Counted from the stretch's first letter, positions 1-11,211 are shown. The stretch is DNA of 64,000 nt from Kiritimatiellia bacterium (GCA_023953695.1 JAMLJG010000009.1:37465-101464), one strand, 5' to 3'. The notes: generated by a model from the letters alone, not told the origin. Translations and numbers: made by a program.

Positions 1-1
1 C

Positions 2-2035
2 AGCCTGAGCGCGGGACTCGGCAGCCTCCTCCCCTGTGCGGCTGCGGGCATTCTGAACCTTGAAGGCGATGAACCGGTCCTCCATCTCCACGCGATCACC
101 CCGGTGGCGCACGACTTTCTCCTCAGCACGGAGAAAGAGATCCTGCGGCGCTACGAAGCCCTCAGCGGGCATATTGCACCTCGCGCGAATCTGCGCGTCA
201 TCTTCGACCCCTCCAACCTCGACCCGCAGGGACCCCAGCGCGTCGGCAGCAGCTTCAGCGTGCCCATCATCGCGCGTGGCGAAATACGCGGCATGTTGAC
301 CCTCGCCGCCGTGGCGGAAGATGCCTACTCCTCGCGCGACGCATCATTCCTCTATCACGCAGCCAACCAACTCTCCACCGTCCTGTCCGCTTTGGCGCGC
401 ATGCGCGAACTCTCCGTGCGCGATGCGCTCACCGGGCTCTATAACCGGCGCGGCTTGGAAGAAGAATATCAGCGCACTTGGTTGATGAGCCGACGCTACA
501 ACTGGCCCGTCGGTGTCGCCGTTCTCGACGTGGACGACTTCAAGACGCTAAACGACACGCACGGCCACATGCTCGGCGACCAGATTTTGCGCGAATTCGC
601 ATCGCTCGTCGAACGCGTCGCGCGCGAATCGGACATCATCGGCCGCTACGGCGGGGATGAAATGGTCGTCATTCTCGCACAGGCCGGAACAGCCGACTGC
701 ATCGCCTTCGGCGAACGATTGCTCAACGCCATGCGCCAGCATGTCTTCGGAACGAGCAAGGGGTTTGCCATCCAACTGACCGCCTCCATTGGCGTCGCCA
801 GCAGCGTCAACTGCCCGCCCGACACAACAAGCGACACTCTGCTGGCGCAAGCCGATCAAGCTCTCTACATGGCGAAGAAGAGCGGCCGCAACCGCGTTTC
901 GGTCTACCAACCCCTGCCCGCACCGGCAGGGGAATCCTCCGAGATTCCCACTCCTCCAATCGCCAACGGAACGCGCAAGCGAGGCAACATCCTCGTTGTA
1001 GATGACGAACCGACGGTGGGCGCCTTCCTCTCCCGCGCGCTCCGCGCACAGGCATACGAAGTGCAGGTCGAGACCACGGCCCCTGCCGCCATCGCCGCCA
1101 TTCAAGATCAGCCGGGCCGATTCGACATCATCATCACCGACCTCAACCTGCCCGGGAAAAGCGGATTGGACCTCCTCGACGAGTTGCGCTCGATGGACGA
1201 GAACATGATCAAAATCGTCATCACCGGAAACGCGACCATTGACAATGCGGTCCTGAGCCTTCGACGTGGCGCCTACGATTTTATCGAGAAACCAGTCGTC
1301 CCGGACCAACTCACCGCCATCGTCGAGCGCGCGCTGGAATATCGCCGCCTGAAAGACGAAAATATCCGCTACCAGAACCACCTTGAAGAAATGGTTCGCG
1401 AGAAAAGCGCGGCCCTCCGCGAGGCGCTCACGCAGATCAAGTCTTCGTATGACTTCACCCTCGAGGCGATGGCCTCCCTCCTCGATGCGCGCGAACGCAG
1501 CACGGCTCGCCATTGTTCGCGCGTTCGAGACCTCTCCGTCATCATGGCGCGCGAACTCGGCCTCTCCATCAATGAGATTGATGAAATCGCGCGCGGCGCA
1601 CTGCTCCACGACATCGGCAAGATGAGCATTCCCGACAGCATTTTGTTGAAGCCCGGCCCGCTCACACCGGAAGAGCGCGAGGAAATGAAGCGGCATCCCG
1701 AAGCGGGCTATCAACTCCTGAGCCCCAGCCCACACCTCAAGAAGGTCGCAGAGATCATTCGCTCTCACCACGAGCGCTACGATGGAACGGGCTACCCACG
1801 CGGGCTCAAAGGAACTGACATTCCGCTCGGCGCGCGAATTTTCGCCATCATTGACTCCTACGACGCCATGCGATCCGATCGCATCTATCGCAAGGCCGTT
1901 TCCAAAGAGGAAGCGATGCGCGAAATTGAGCGCCATGCGGGCACGCAATTCGACCCCGCCCTCGTCGAAGCCTTCAAACGGCTGCACCTCGCCATTGAGG
2001 CGGCGGGAAATTGGGACACGCTCGAATCGGCGTAG
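2..2035 (+). CDS. GAF-GGDEF-receiver-HD-GYP signalling protein (5' partial)
   Basis: The reading frame is open from the window edge, so the N-terminus is missing. The first ~110 residues look like the end of a GAF domain. A GGDEF domain follows (RDALTGLYNRRG, then RYGGDEM near residue 217, with the RxxD inhibitory site RESD just before it). A receiver domain starts at NILVVDDE (~330) with phospho-acceptor Asp in IITDLNLPG, and an HD-GYP domain has HDIGK (~536) and HHERYDGTGYP (~595). The protein may both make and degrade cyclic-di-GMP. The usual Phe of GGDEF is Met, which is tolerated in some cyclases, so activity is open. It is convergent with the ferredoxin gene 14 bp away. Confidence 0.9.
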   Translation, partial: SLSAGLGSLLPCAAAGILNLEGDEPVLHLHAITPVAHDFLLSTEKEILRRYEALSGHIAPRANLRVIFDPSNLDPQGPQRVGSSFSVPIIARGEIRGMLTLAAVAEDAYSSRDASFLYHAANQLSTVLSALARMRELSVRDALTGLYNRRGLEEEYQRTWLMSRRYNWPVGVAVLDVDDFKTLNDTHGHMLGDQILREFASLVERVARESDIIGRYGGDEMVVILAQAGTADCIAFGERLLNAMRQHVFGTSKGFAIQLTASIGVASSVNCPPDTTSDTLLAQADQALYMAKKSGRNRVSVYQPLPAPAGESSEIPTPPIANGTRKRGNILVVDDEPTVGAFLSRALRAQAYEVQVETTAPAAIAAIQDQPGRFDIIITDLNLPGKSGLDLLDELRSMDENMIKIVITGNATIDNAVLSLRRGAYDFIEKPVVPDQLTAIVERALEYRRLKDENIRYQNHLEEMVREKSAALREALTQIKSSYDFTLEAMASLLDARERSTARHCSRVRDLSVIMARELGLSINEIDEIARGALLHDIGKMSIPDSILLKPGPLTPEEREEMKRHPEAGYQLLSPSPHLKKVAEIIRSHHERYDGTGYPRGLKGTDIPLGARIFAIIDSYDAMRSDRIYRKAVSKEEAMREIERHAGTQFDPALVEAFKRLHLAIEAAGNWDTLESA

Positions 2036-2049
2036 CCGCAGACGGGCGG

Positions 2050-2322
2050 TCAGGAGAGTGGCTCTTTTTTCTCCGTCAAGATTGGGAGCAGCGGCGCGCG
2101 TTCCGCGTTGAGCTTGATGTAGCTCTTCCATTTGGCGGGAACGCGAATCATCGGGAATATGGCATGCGTCGGGCATTCCGGAACACACGCGCCACAATCA
2201 ATGCACTCGACCGGATCAATAACGAGCATGTTTTCGTCTTCGTGAAAACAGTTGGCAGGACACACCGTCACACAAACGGTGTTCTTACAATCAACGCAGG
2301 GTTCTGTAACTACGTGCGGCAT
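2050..2322 (-). CDS. fdxA: 7Fe/8Fe ferredoxin, FdxA type
   Basis: A 90-residue soluble electron carrier. The N-terminal cluster motif [17 protein letters not shown] has the extra spacing seen in FdxA-type [3Fe-4S]/[4Fe-4S] ferredoxins, and the second motif is [12 protein letters not shown]. The C-terminal extension of ~30 residues is also typical of FdxA. It is the last gene of a minus-strand run valS, lpxC-like, polX, HAD, fdxA, 32 bp after the HAD gene. Its redox partner is not evident here. Confidence 0.9.
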   Translation of the reverse strand: MPHVVTEPCVDCKNTVCVTVCPANCFHEDENMLVIDPVECIDCGACVPECPTHAIFPMIRVPAKWKSYIKLNAERAPLLPILTEKKEPLS

Positions 2323-2354
2323 GATGAAGGACTATACCACACAACAGCCCGTTG

Positions 2355-3041
2355 TCAGGGCGCATACATCATCTTTTTCAAGACGGACAAATCCACACCG
2401 GCCAGCGTCGTCAAAATGAAGTCCGCCTGCGCGAGATGCTGCCGATCATAACTGTTTGTCAATCCGAGCACTGCGAGTCCTGCGCCTTTTGCCGAAGTGA
2501 TGCCCGCTGGCGTATCCTCGATCGCCAGGCATGAACTCGCGGGCCACGCGCGATCATAGCGCCGACTCAAGCGCTCCACAGCAAACCGATAGCAACTCGG
2601 GTCGGGCTTCGACTGCTGCACGTCGTCAGCGGTGACCACCACATCAAACGCATCCCCAATGTTGAGCGCCTTGAAAACCGGCGCAATATCCGAATAGAGC
2701 GCACCCGTGCAAAGGGCCAACGGGATTTGGCCCGACAGACTGCGAATGAGCTCCACCGAACCCGGAAAGGGATCAGGCGGCGCGTGATTGACCAAGTCGC
2801 CAAATATCCCGGCCTTCTGCTCCACCAACCGTCGAACTGACTCTCCATCGCTCGGGCGTCCCGCCTTTTGCAGGATCGCGGCAAACGCACCGCGGTCATC
2901 AAAGCCGATCAGATCGCGGACATAGCCATCCCACGAAAGGCCAATGCCCATCGGCTCCACGAGCTTCTGCATCGCCGCAAAATGCAGGTGTTCGGTATCA
3001 ACGATGACGCCATCGAAATCAAAAACAACCGCCTCTAACAT
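2355..3041 (-). CDS. HAD-family hydrolase, beta-phosphoglucomutase-like
   Basis: A 228-residue HAD-superfamily phosphatase or phosphomutase. Motif I is DFDGVIVDTE at the N-terminus with a cap domain after it, motif III Lys lies in QSKPDPSCY and motif IV is IEDTPAG. I take the ATG at 3041 (MLEAVVFDFDG). A longer frame exists upstream but would overlap polX. The stop of polX lies 17 bp upstream, so the two are probably co-transcribed. The substrate cannot be told from sequence; phosphosugars are usual for this subgroup. Confidence 0.85.
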   Translation of the reverse strand: MLEAVVFDFDGVIVDTEHLHFAAMQKLVEPMGIGLSWDGYVRDLIGFDDRGAFAAILQKAGRPSDGESVRRLVEQKAGIFGDLVNHAPPDPFPGSVELIRSLSGQIPLALCTGALYSDIAPVFKALNIGDAFDVVVTADDVQQSKPDPSCYRFAVERLSRRYDRAWPASSCLAIEDTPAGITSAKGAGLAVLGLTNSYDRQHLAQADFILTTLAGVDLSVLKKMMYAP

Positions 3042-3058
3042 ACGTCTCCCCTCGCCCG

Positions 3059-4789
<1,731 letters not shown>

Positions 4790-4814
4790 GCCCGCAGTCT
4801 AGCCCGAAACTGCG

Positions 4815-5840
4815 CTACTCGCCTAGCCGTTTCAAGAGGCCCTTCCGGTAGAGCAACCGCATCGCATAGCAGTCCAAGAAGTGCCCTGCGCGATACGAGG
4901 TGAGGCGCCCCACGAAACGGCCCTCCTCCAGCAGCGCAATCGCAGCGAGCAAATCCAGCACCGCCCGATGCCACACCGCTTCAAGCGATTTGCCTTCGTG
5001 CATCAGTTGAGGCTTGTTGACATAGCCCCACTTGCTGGCCACCAAAATGTTGTCCATGTTGTAGCCAAGGTTGCGCACATCGGCAAAAATGCGCCCCAGC
5101 GTCTTCGCATACAGCATCTTCGCAAAGGACGAGTTGGTGCGCGCTTCCGCGCCGCGCCGGAAGTGCTCATAAATTAGCGGGAACTTGATCCGCTGTTTGC
5201 CAATCGCCGTCGGAAAGTTGATCGCACAATCCACCGTCAGCGTCGGAGCGCCCTCGCACGGATCGAAGATCAGGAAACTGCCATTCGGCAACCCTACCGT
5301 CACGCGCTCCTTCACCGTCCAATACGCAACCGGACGGTCCACCTCCACCAAGCCCGCCGACTCCAACGCCTCAACCAAATCCAAACTGCCCCGCTTGAAC
5401 AGCGGCGGATCGCCCGAACTACAGCGAATCATCAGGTTGTCAATTTCCATGCCCATCTTCAGCGCGACAATGTGCTCGACCATGCGCACGTAATTTTGAG
5501 GCGGCCCGCTGCGCAGCACGATGTTGCTCACCACATCGCCCGTCGTCCATACGTTGCGGATGGAAACGCGCACAGGCAAACTGTCGTGCAAATCCTCGCG
5601 CGAGAACCACCAGCCTTCGAGGTCCGTCGGCTCCAGCGTCAACCTGCTGATGGACTTGCCCAAAAAGGTGCCCGGCCCTTCCACCGACACGCTTCTGGCA
5701 ATGGTCTTCTGCCGACGCATCGGCTGCACGGCGGCGCCATCCGAAAGGTCCCAATCCACCGACTGATTCTGCAACTGCTCAAAAGAGCGACGCAGCACAT
5801 CGGAATCGCCGGCCAGAATTGTACCGAACACATCGCTCAT
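4815..5840 (-). CDS. LpxC-like protein (divergent UDP-3-O-acyl-GlcNAc deacetylase homologue)
   Basis: A 341-residue LpxC homologue. Family landmarks are visible: MVEHIVALKMGMEIDNL (E122, H123, equivalent to the catalytic Glu and first zinc His), AINFPTAIGKQ, and RLTSYRAGHFL (H320). However, the block that should read HKxLDxxGDL is HRAVLDLLAAIALL. Here the zinc-site Asp remains (D296), but the second zinc His is shifted by one residue (H291, with R292 in its place) and the second Asp is Ala (A300). The DGS motif is RGS. The enzyme may be inactive or changed in specificity. It lies 8 bp after valS and 25 bp before polX. I do not assign lpxC because of these losses. Confidence 0.75.
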   Translation of the reverse strand: MSDVFGTILAGDSDVLRRSFEQLQNQSVDWDLSDGAAVQPMRRQKTIARSVSVEGPGTFLGKSISRLTLEPTDLEGWWFSREDLHDSLPVRVSIRNVWTTGDVVSNIVLRSGPPQNYVRMVEHIVALKMGMEIDNLMIRCSSGDPPLFKRGSLDLVEALESAGLVEVDRPVAYWTVKERVTVGLPNGSFLIFDPCEGAPTLTVDCAINFPTAIGKQRIKFPLIYEHFRRGAEARTNSSFAKMLYAKTLGRIFADVRNLGYNMDNILVASKWGYVNKPQLMHEGKSLEAVWHRAVLDLLAAIALLEEGRFVGRLTSYRAGHFLDCYAMRLLYRKGLLKRLGE

Positions 5841-5848
5841 AAATATCC

Positions 5849-8509
5849 TTATCCCAGCGCAGCAATCAGCGCCGCGAGTTTTTCGCCCTTTTCCTTCAGC
5901 TCCTGCTGCCGCGCCATTGTCTTGTGCACCACATCCAACTTTGCCTTCTTCACAAAGTCCACATTCGACAAGCGCTGCTCAATTCGCTCCAGCTCCTGCG
6001 TCACCGCGTCGAGCTGTCCCTGCAATTTGGCGCGCTCGGCCTCCACATCCAAGCTGCCCAGCGACAAATAGATCGTGCCCAGCGCATTCAGCGCGCTCGG
6101 CATCGCCTTCGGCGGAACAAACTCGGCGTCCACCGCCAGCGAACCCGCCTTCAACAGCAATCCGATCGCCTGCGCATCGGCGCGCAGCGACTCCGCCGCC
6201 GTCGCATCAACAGGCTTGATCGTGAAATCCACCTTCTCGCTCGGCGGCACTTCATAATCCGCGCGCAACTGGCGCCCGCGCCGAATCAAGTCGTGCTTCA
6301 GATCCACATATTCGACGTACGGCTGCGCCAAACCGCGCAATACCAAATTTTCCGGCGTCGGCCACTTCGCCGTCATGATCGTCTCGCCCTCGAGCCCATA
6401 GCCCATTCCGTGCCACAGCTCTTCCGTGAGGAACGGCATCAGCGGATGCAACAATCGCAACGCGCGATCAAACACGTGGTGCATGATTTGCAACACCTCG
6501 CGGCGTCGCGCTTCGTCCGAGCCATATAGCACATTCTTGGCATACTCCACATACCAATCGCAAAACTCGTGCCACATGAAATCATAGAGCACGTGCGCAT
6601 AATCGTTGAAGCGGAACCGCTCCAAACACTCCTGCGCCACCTTCGCCGCGTCGTCCGCCTTCGCAACAATGTGCCAATCGTCCGCCGACCACGCGCTGGG
6701 ATTCAGTTTCAGCGCGCGCACGTCAATCGGCTGCTCCGTCTTGTGCATCTGCATGAAGCGCGCAACATTCCAAATCTTCGTGCCGAAATTGCGCCCCACT
6801 TCGAACTTCTCTTTCGACACATACACGTCCTGCCCCGTCGCCGTCAGCATCAACAAGCTGAAGCGAAGCGCATCGGCGCTGTAGTCATTGATGATGTCGA
6901 GCGGGTCAATCGAGTTGCCCAAACTCTTCGACATCTTGCGCCCCTGATTGTCGCGCACCGTCCCGTGGATATACACCTCCGAGAACGGAAGCTCATCCAT
7001 GAACTCATAGCCCGCCATAATCATGCGCGCGACCCAGAAGAAGATGATCTCCGACGCCGTCGAAAGCGAATTCGTGGGATAGTAGAACTTCAAATCCTCG
7101 TTCTTCTCCGGCCAGTTGAACACGCTGAAAGGCCAAATCCACGAGGAAAACCACGTGTCGAGCACATCCTCATCCTGCCGCACATTTGACGACTGACACT
7201 TCGCGCACGCCTTCGGCTTGCCGCGATCCGCCCACTGGTGCCCGCAATCGTCGCAATAGAAGATCGGGATCTGATGGCCCCACCAAATCTGACGCGAGAT
7301 ACACCAATCGCGGATGTTCTCCATCCACTCGAGGTACACCTTGTTCCACCGATCCGGCACAAAGCGAATCTTGCCCTCGCGCACCGCCTTGATGCCCGGC
7401 TCGGCCAGCGGCTTCATCTTCACAAACCACTGCGGAGACAAACGCGGCTCCACCACCGATGAACAGCGATAGCAATGGCCAACCGCGTGCGGATGCTCAT
7501 CCACCTTTTCCAACAGCCCCGCCGCCTCCAAATCGTCCACAATCTTCTTGCGGCACGCAAAACGCTCCACCCCCTGATAGGGACCGGCGTTCTCGTTCAT
7601 GTGCCCGTCCTCGGTCATCACATTGACCTGCGGCAAATCGTGGCGCAGCCCCATCTGATAGTCATTCGGATCGTGCGCAGGCGTCACCTTCACACAACCC
7701 GTTCCAAACTCCCGCGCCACAAAGTCGTCGGCAATCACCGGAATTTCGCGATTCAGGATCGGCAACAACAGCACCTTGCCAACCCACTGCGTGTAGCGCT
7801 CGTCTTTCGGATTCACCGCCACAGCCGTATCGCCCAACAACGTCTCCGGTCGCGTCGTCGCCACCGTCACGAATGCGCCCGGTTCGCCCTTCACCGGATA
7901 TTTCACATGATAGAGCTTGCCCTTCACATCGCGATGCTCGCTCTCTTCATCCGAGAGCGCAGTCTGACAGCGCGGACACCAATTGATGATATAGGTCCCG
8001 CGATAAATGAGCCCCTTCTCGTAGAGCCGGATAAAGACCTCCTTCACCGCGTTGCTCAACCCCTCGTCCATCGTGAAGCGCAAACGATCCCAATCGCACG
8101 ACGCCCCGAGCGACTTGAGCTGATTCACAATCGTGTTGCCGTACTTCTCTTTCCACGCCCACACCCGTTCGAGAAACTTCTCCCGCCCGAGATCCTGCCG
8201 ACGCAGCCCCTCCTTCTTCAGCTCGCGCTCCACCACATTCTGCGTCGCAATCCCCGCGTGATCCGTCCCCGGCACCCACAACGCGTTATACCCCTGCATG
8301 CGACGCCACCGGATCAACACGTCCTGGATCGAATTGTTCAACGCGTGCCCCATGTGCAGAATGCCCGTCACATTCGGCGGCGGAATCACAATCGTGTACG
8401 GCGTCCCCCCATCGCGATGATCGCGGTGAAAGCACTTGTTCTCTTGCCACCAGGCGTACCACTTCGCCTCGATGGACTTTGGATCATAATTTTTCGGCAA
8501 CTCGGACAT
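5849..8509 (-). CDS. valS: Valine--tRNA ligase
   Basis: An 886-residue class I aminoacyl-tRNA synthetase that charges tRNA-Val. The HIGH motif appears as PPPNVTGILHMGH, the KMSKS loop as GRKMSKSLGNSIDP, and the C-terminus has the ValS coiled coil (AKLQGQLDAVTQELERIEQRL). The start is the ATG at 8509 (MSELPKNYDPKSIEAKW). A longer frame reads through two TTCCAA palindromes and is not credible. First gene of the minus-strand run to fdxA. Confidence 0.97.
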   Translation of the reverse strand: MSELPKNYDPKSIEAKWYAWWQENKCFHRDHRDGGTPYTIVIPPPNVTGILHMGHALNNSIQDVLIRWRRMQGYNALWVPGTDHAGIATQNVVERELKKEGLRRQDLGREKFLERVWAWKEKYGNTIVNQLKSLGASCDWDRLRFTMDEGLSNAVKEVFIRLYEKGLIYRGTYIINWCPRCQTALSDEESEHRDVKGKLYHVKYPVKGEPGAFVTVATTRPETLLGDTAVAVNPKDERYTQWVGKVLLLPILNREIPVIADDFVAREFGTGCVKVTPAHDPNDYQMGLRHDLPQVNVMTEDGHMNENAGPYQGVERFACRKKIVDDLEAAGLLEKVDEHPHAVGHCYRCSSVVEPRLSPQWFVKMKPLAEPGIKAVREGKIRFVPDRWNKVYLEWMENIRDWCISRQIWWGHQIPIFYCDDCGHQWADRGKPKACAKCQSSNVRQDEDVLDTWFSSWIWPFSVFNWPEKNEDLKFYYPTNSLSTASEIIFFWVARMIMAGYEFMDELPFSEVYIHGTVRDNQGRKMSKSLGNSIDPLDIINDYSADALRFSLLMLTATGQDVYVSKEKFEVGRNFGTKIWNVARFMQMHKTEQPIDVRALKLNPSAWSADDWHIVAKADDAAKVAQECLERFRFNDYAHVLYDFMWHEFCDWYVEYAKNVLYGSDEARRREVLQIMHHVFDRALRLLHPLMPFLTEELWHGMGYGLEGETIMTAKWPTPENLVLRGLAQPYVEYVDLKHDLIRRGRQLRADYEVPPSEKVDFTIKPVDATAAESLRADAQAIGLLLKAGSLAVDAEFVPPKAMPSALNALGTIYLSLGSLDVEAERAKLQGQLDAVTQELERIEQRLSNVDFVKKAKLDVVHKTMARQQELKEKGEKLAALIAALG

Positions 8510-8531
8510 AGCCGGCAAATAAAGCGGATTT

Positions 8532-8578
8532 TTCCAGGCGTTGGAACTGCAAAAACGCCCGTTTTCCAATCGTTGGAA
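8532..8578. repeat. Palindrome cluster A (2 copies of TTCCAA-N3-TTGGAA)
   Basis: Copies at 8532-8546 (TTCCAGGCGTTGGAA, one mismatch) and 8564-8578 (TTCCAATCGTTGGAA), 32 bp start to start. They lie between valS and the META lipoprotein gene. Same family as the clusters at 23929 and 47566. Confidence 0.9.
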
Positions 8579-8596
8579 CTTTCCCTCGCCCCAACC

Positions 8597-9073
8597 CTAC
8601 AGCGGTCGCGCCATAAACCGCGCCACGACCCGACCCTCCGCATCCGAAAGCGACAGCGTCTCGCCATCGCGCGACCACGCGGCAACCCGCGCCAACGCAG
8701 CCAAATATTCGTCCTCAAGCGGCATCCCCTCCGCGCACACCACATCGCCCCTCCGCAATTCGCCGAACGACAGCGCCGACCCCTCCAACACGTAATCGCC
8801 CGCAAAGCGATTGCACCCCGCAAACCCGCGCGCTATCGGCTTGGTCACCTGCAACAACAAGTGCGCCTCTTTTCCACCCGACCCGTGCGGCGCTGGATTC
8901 CCATTCAGCTCAATCAACTTCCAATAGATGTCCGCCACACCCGCCGGAATCTCCGTCCGCTCGCGACCGCCGAGAAAATCGTCCCGCACCCCGCCATCCG
9001 GCGTCCCCGAAACGCAACCCGCCACCAACGCAAGCCCTACGCAGCAAAAGAGCGACCCCAGATAGTTCATCAT
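8597..9073 (-). CDS. META-domain lipoprotein (HslJ-like)
   Basis: A putative outer-membrane or periplasmic lipoprotein of 158 residues. The signal peptide ends in the lipobox LVAGC. The remainder is a META/HslJ-type domain starting at YWKLIELNGNPAP with the conserved GCNRFAGDYVLEGSALSFGEL block. The start at 9073 is chosen because AAGGAG lies 5 nt upstream and the signal peptide then begins directly. HslJ-like domains are linked to stress tolerance, but no specific role can be read here. Confidence 0.8.
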   Translation of the reverse strand: MMNYLGSLFCCVGLALVAGCVSGTPDGGVRDDFLGGRERTEIPAGVADIYWKLIELNGNPAPHGSGGKEAHLLLQVTKPIARGFAGCNRFAGDYVLEGSALSFGELRRGDVVCAEGMPLEDEYLAALARVAAWSRDGETLSLSDAEGRVVARFMARPL

Positions 9074-9176
9074 CACATCTCCTTCACACGCCAAAGCGTG
9101 CCATGAACCGCGCGCGCGGTCGCCCTCTTTTTTCAACCACCACGCCGCCGCGCAACACGCCTCACGCCAATCGCGG

Positions 9177-9204
9177 TTGACATATAAAACACGCGCCCTA
9201 GTAT
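9177..9204 (+). promoter_or_regulatory. Sigma70-like promoter of hmuTUV
   Basis: TTGACA at 9177-9182, 16-bp spacer, TAGTAT at 9199-9204, about 77 bp before the hmuT start. The -35 is consensus and the spacing is acceptable. No Fur box is obvious by eye. Confidence 0.6.
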
Positions 9205-9280
9205 GCCAACAGCTTCAGCACAAGGCTGAACCGCGCACGCCCAAATCGAGCGGCGCTTTTGTTTTATAGGAGAAATGAAC

Positions 9281-10111
9281 ATGCGTTCCCTGATGTGGAT
9301 GATGGCAATAGCGGTGAGTGGTCTCTTCGTTTTTCAAGCGGCGGCTGAAGAACCGCGCGTGGCGAGCCTCGGCGGCGCCGTCACCGAAACCATCTGGGCC
9401 TTGGGCGCAGGCGACCGCGTGGTCGCCGTGGACGCCTCCAGCACCTATCCCGCAGAAGCCGCAAACGTTCCGCACGTAGGCTACTACCGCATGATCTCCG
9501 CCGAAGGCGTGTTGAGCGTAAATCCAGATGTCGTATTGGCATCTGATGAAGCAGGCCCGCCGCAAGCGCTGGAACAATTGACCCGCGCAGGCGTTCGCAT
9601 CGAGCGCATCACCAGCTCACACTCCATCACCGGCTGCCTCGCGCGCATTCGCGCCGTGGGCCTCGCCCTGAATCGCGCCGAGGAAGGCGAAGCGCTGGCC
9701 CGGAAAGTCGAATCCGAACTCGCCTCCATCCCAGCGCCCACCAACCCAGCCGTTCGCGTGCTCTTCGTCTTCGCACGTGGCCCCGGCGCCCTCAACGTCG
9801 CGGGCACAGGCACCGCGGCCGATGAAATTATCCGCCTCGCAGGCGCGCAAAATGCCGTCACCGAATACGCGGGATACCGACCGCTCACTGCCGAAGCCGC
9901 CGTACAAGCCGCGCCAGACGTGATCCTCCTGACACAGTCCAGCATGGACGGCCTCGGCGGCGCCGACGCCATCTGGCATGCGCCCGGCTTGAAGGAAACG
10001 CCCGCCGGTGAGCACGCGCGCGCCGTCGCCATGGACGATCTTCTTCTGCTCGGCTTCGGCCCGCGATTGCCCCAAGCCATTCGCGAATTGCAAGCGCTCC
10101 TCTATCCGTGA
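9281..10111 (+). CDS. hmuT: Haem ABC transporter substrate-binding protein
   Basis: A 276-residue periplasmic binding protein of the haem/cobalamin class. It has a signal peptide (cleavage near FQAAAEE), then the HmuT-type opening VASLGGAVTETIWALGAGDRVVAVD and the VNPDVVLASDEAGPP block. AGGAG at 9268 is 8 nt from the ATG at 9281 and only 2 nt from the ATG at 9275, so I choose 9281. First gene of hmuTUV, overlapping hmuU by GTGA. The ligand is inferred from family similarity; cobalamin or a siderophore is possible. No TonB receptor is present in this window. Confidence 0.85.
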   Translation: MRSLMWMMAIAVSGLFVFQAAAEEPRVASLGGAVTETIWALGAGDRVVAVDASSTYPAEAANVPHVGYYRMISAEGVLSVNPDVVLASDEAGPPQALEQLTRAGVRIERITSSHSITGCLARIRAVGLALNRAEEGEALARKVESELASIPAPTNPAVRVLFVFARGPGALNVAGTGTAADEIIRLAGAQNAVTEYAGYRPLTAEAAVQAAPDVILLTQSSMDGLGGADAIWHAPGLKETPAGEHARAVAMDDLLLLGFGPRLPQAIRELQALLYP

Positions 10112-11211
10112 AGTCCATCGGCTCCATCGCAAGCGAAACCACCGCTGACCTGGCGACAGCAGCGCAGCGCAGCGTACCCGATCGCTGGCTGCTTCCCGGG
10201 TTGGGGATTCTGCTCGGAGCCGTAATACTCGCCAGCCTCGGCATCGGAGCCGTTCCAATTTCACCCGGCCAGGTACTCTCCATCCTCCTCGCGCCGCTCG
10301 GCATTGACCTCCCCTGGACCTTCACCGATCGCGAGGCAGCCGTGCTCTTCCACATTCGCGCTCCGCGCGTGGCCGCAGGACTCCTCACCGGCGCATCGCT
10401 CGCGCTCGGCGGCGTCTTGATGCAAGCGCTGTTCCGAAATCCGCTGGCGGAACCCGCGCTCATCGGTGTTTCCAGCGGCGCCGCCATGGCCGCCGCCGCA
10501 TTGACCGTTTTGGGCCCACTCTTCCTCTCGCAGTTGGGCATTCCCGTCACCTACCTCCTTCCGATCGTCGCATTTCTCGGGGGCTGGGCCGTCACCGCCA
10601 TCGTGGTCCGCATCGCCCATTGCTGGGGCCGCATTCGCGTGGACCACCTCCTCCTCGCAGGAATTGCCATGAACGCCATGGCCGGCGCAGCTATCGGCGT
10701 GCTGATGCTGATCGCAAACGACGCCCAACTCCGCGAAGTCGCCTTCTGGAGCTTCGGCAGCCTCGGTCGCGCAGACTGGACCATCATCCCCATCCTCCTC
10801 GTGCTCACCCTGCCCATTTTCCTATTCGCCAAGCGATACGCGCCGTGGTTCAACGCGCTGCTGCTCGGCGAAGGAGAAGCCGCGCTGCTCGGCGTGCCCG
10901 TCGAAGGACTGAAGCGCGCCTCAATCTTGCTGACCTGCATCGCGATCGGCGGCGCTGTCGCCTTCACCGGACTCATCGGGTTCGTCGGCCTCGTCGTCCC
11001 CCACGTCATTCGCCTCATCAGCGGACCCGACCATCGCCGACTGGTCCCCGCCTCCGCACTGCTGGGCGCCGCCCTGCTCCCCCTCGCCGACCTGCTCTCT
11101 CGCACCGTCGCTGCCCCCATAGAACTACCCATCGGCCTCGTCACCGCGCTACTGGGCGCGCCCTTCTTCCTCTATCTCCTGCTGCGCGAGCAGCGCCGCG
11201 AGGGCACATGA
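10108..11211 (+). CDS. hmuU: Haem ABC transporter permease
   Basis: A 367-residue FecCD-family permease with about ten membrane segments. The family blocks are RAPRVAAGLLTGASLALGG, FRNPLAEPALIGVSSGA and GLIGFVGLVVPHVIRL (ATPase contact). It starts at GTG 10108, overlapping the hmuT stop, and its own stop overlaps the hmuV ATG. This indicates translational coupling. Confidence 0.9.
   Translation: MKSIGSIASETTADLATAAQRSVPDRWLLPGLGILLGAVILASLGIGAVPISPGQVLSILLAPLGIDLPWTFTDREAAVLFHIRAPRVAAGLLTGASLALGGVLMQALFRNPLAEPALIGVSSGAAMAAAALTVLGPLFLSQLGIPVTYLLPIVAFLGGWAVTAIVVRIAHCWGRIRVDHLLLAGIAMNAMAGAAIGVLMLIANDAQLREVAFWSFGSLGRADWTIIPILLVLTLPIFLFAKRYAPWFNALLLGEGEAALLGVPVEGLKRASILLTCIAIGGAVAFTGLIGFVGLVVPHVIRLISGPDHRRLVPASALLGAALLPLADLLSRTVAAPIELPIGLVTALLGAPFFLYLLLREQRREGT

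Noticed and set aside
548..2197. Long minus-strand ORF (549 codons) opposite the GGDEF/HD-GYP gene
   Set aside because: It is the antisense shadow of a gene with clear domains on the plus strand; the translation shows no family pattern.
7475..9106. Plus-strand ORF of 543 codons opposite valS
   Set aside because: Antisense shadow of ValS, low-complexity His/Arg/Pro content.
9205..9260. Cobalamin riboswitch ahead of hmuTUV
   Set aside because: The leader is under 80 nt and lacks the B12-box; too short for this riboswitch class.
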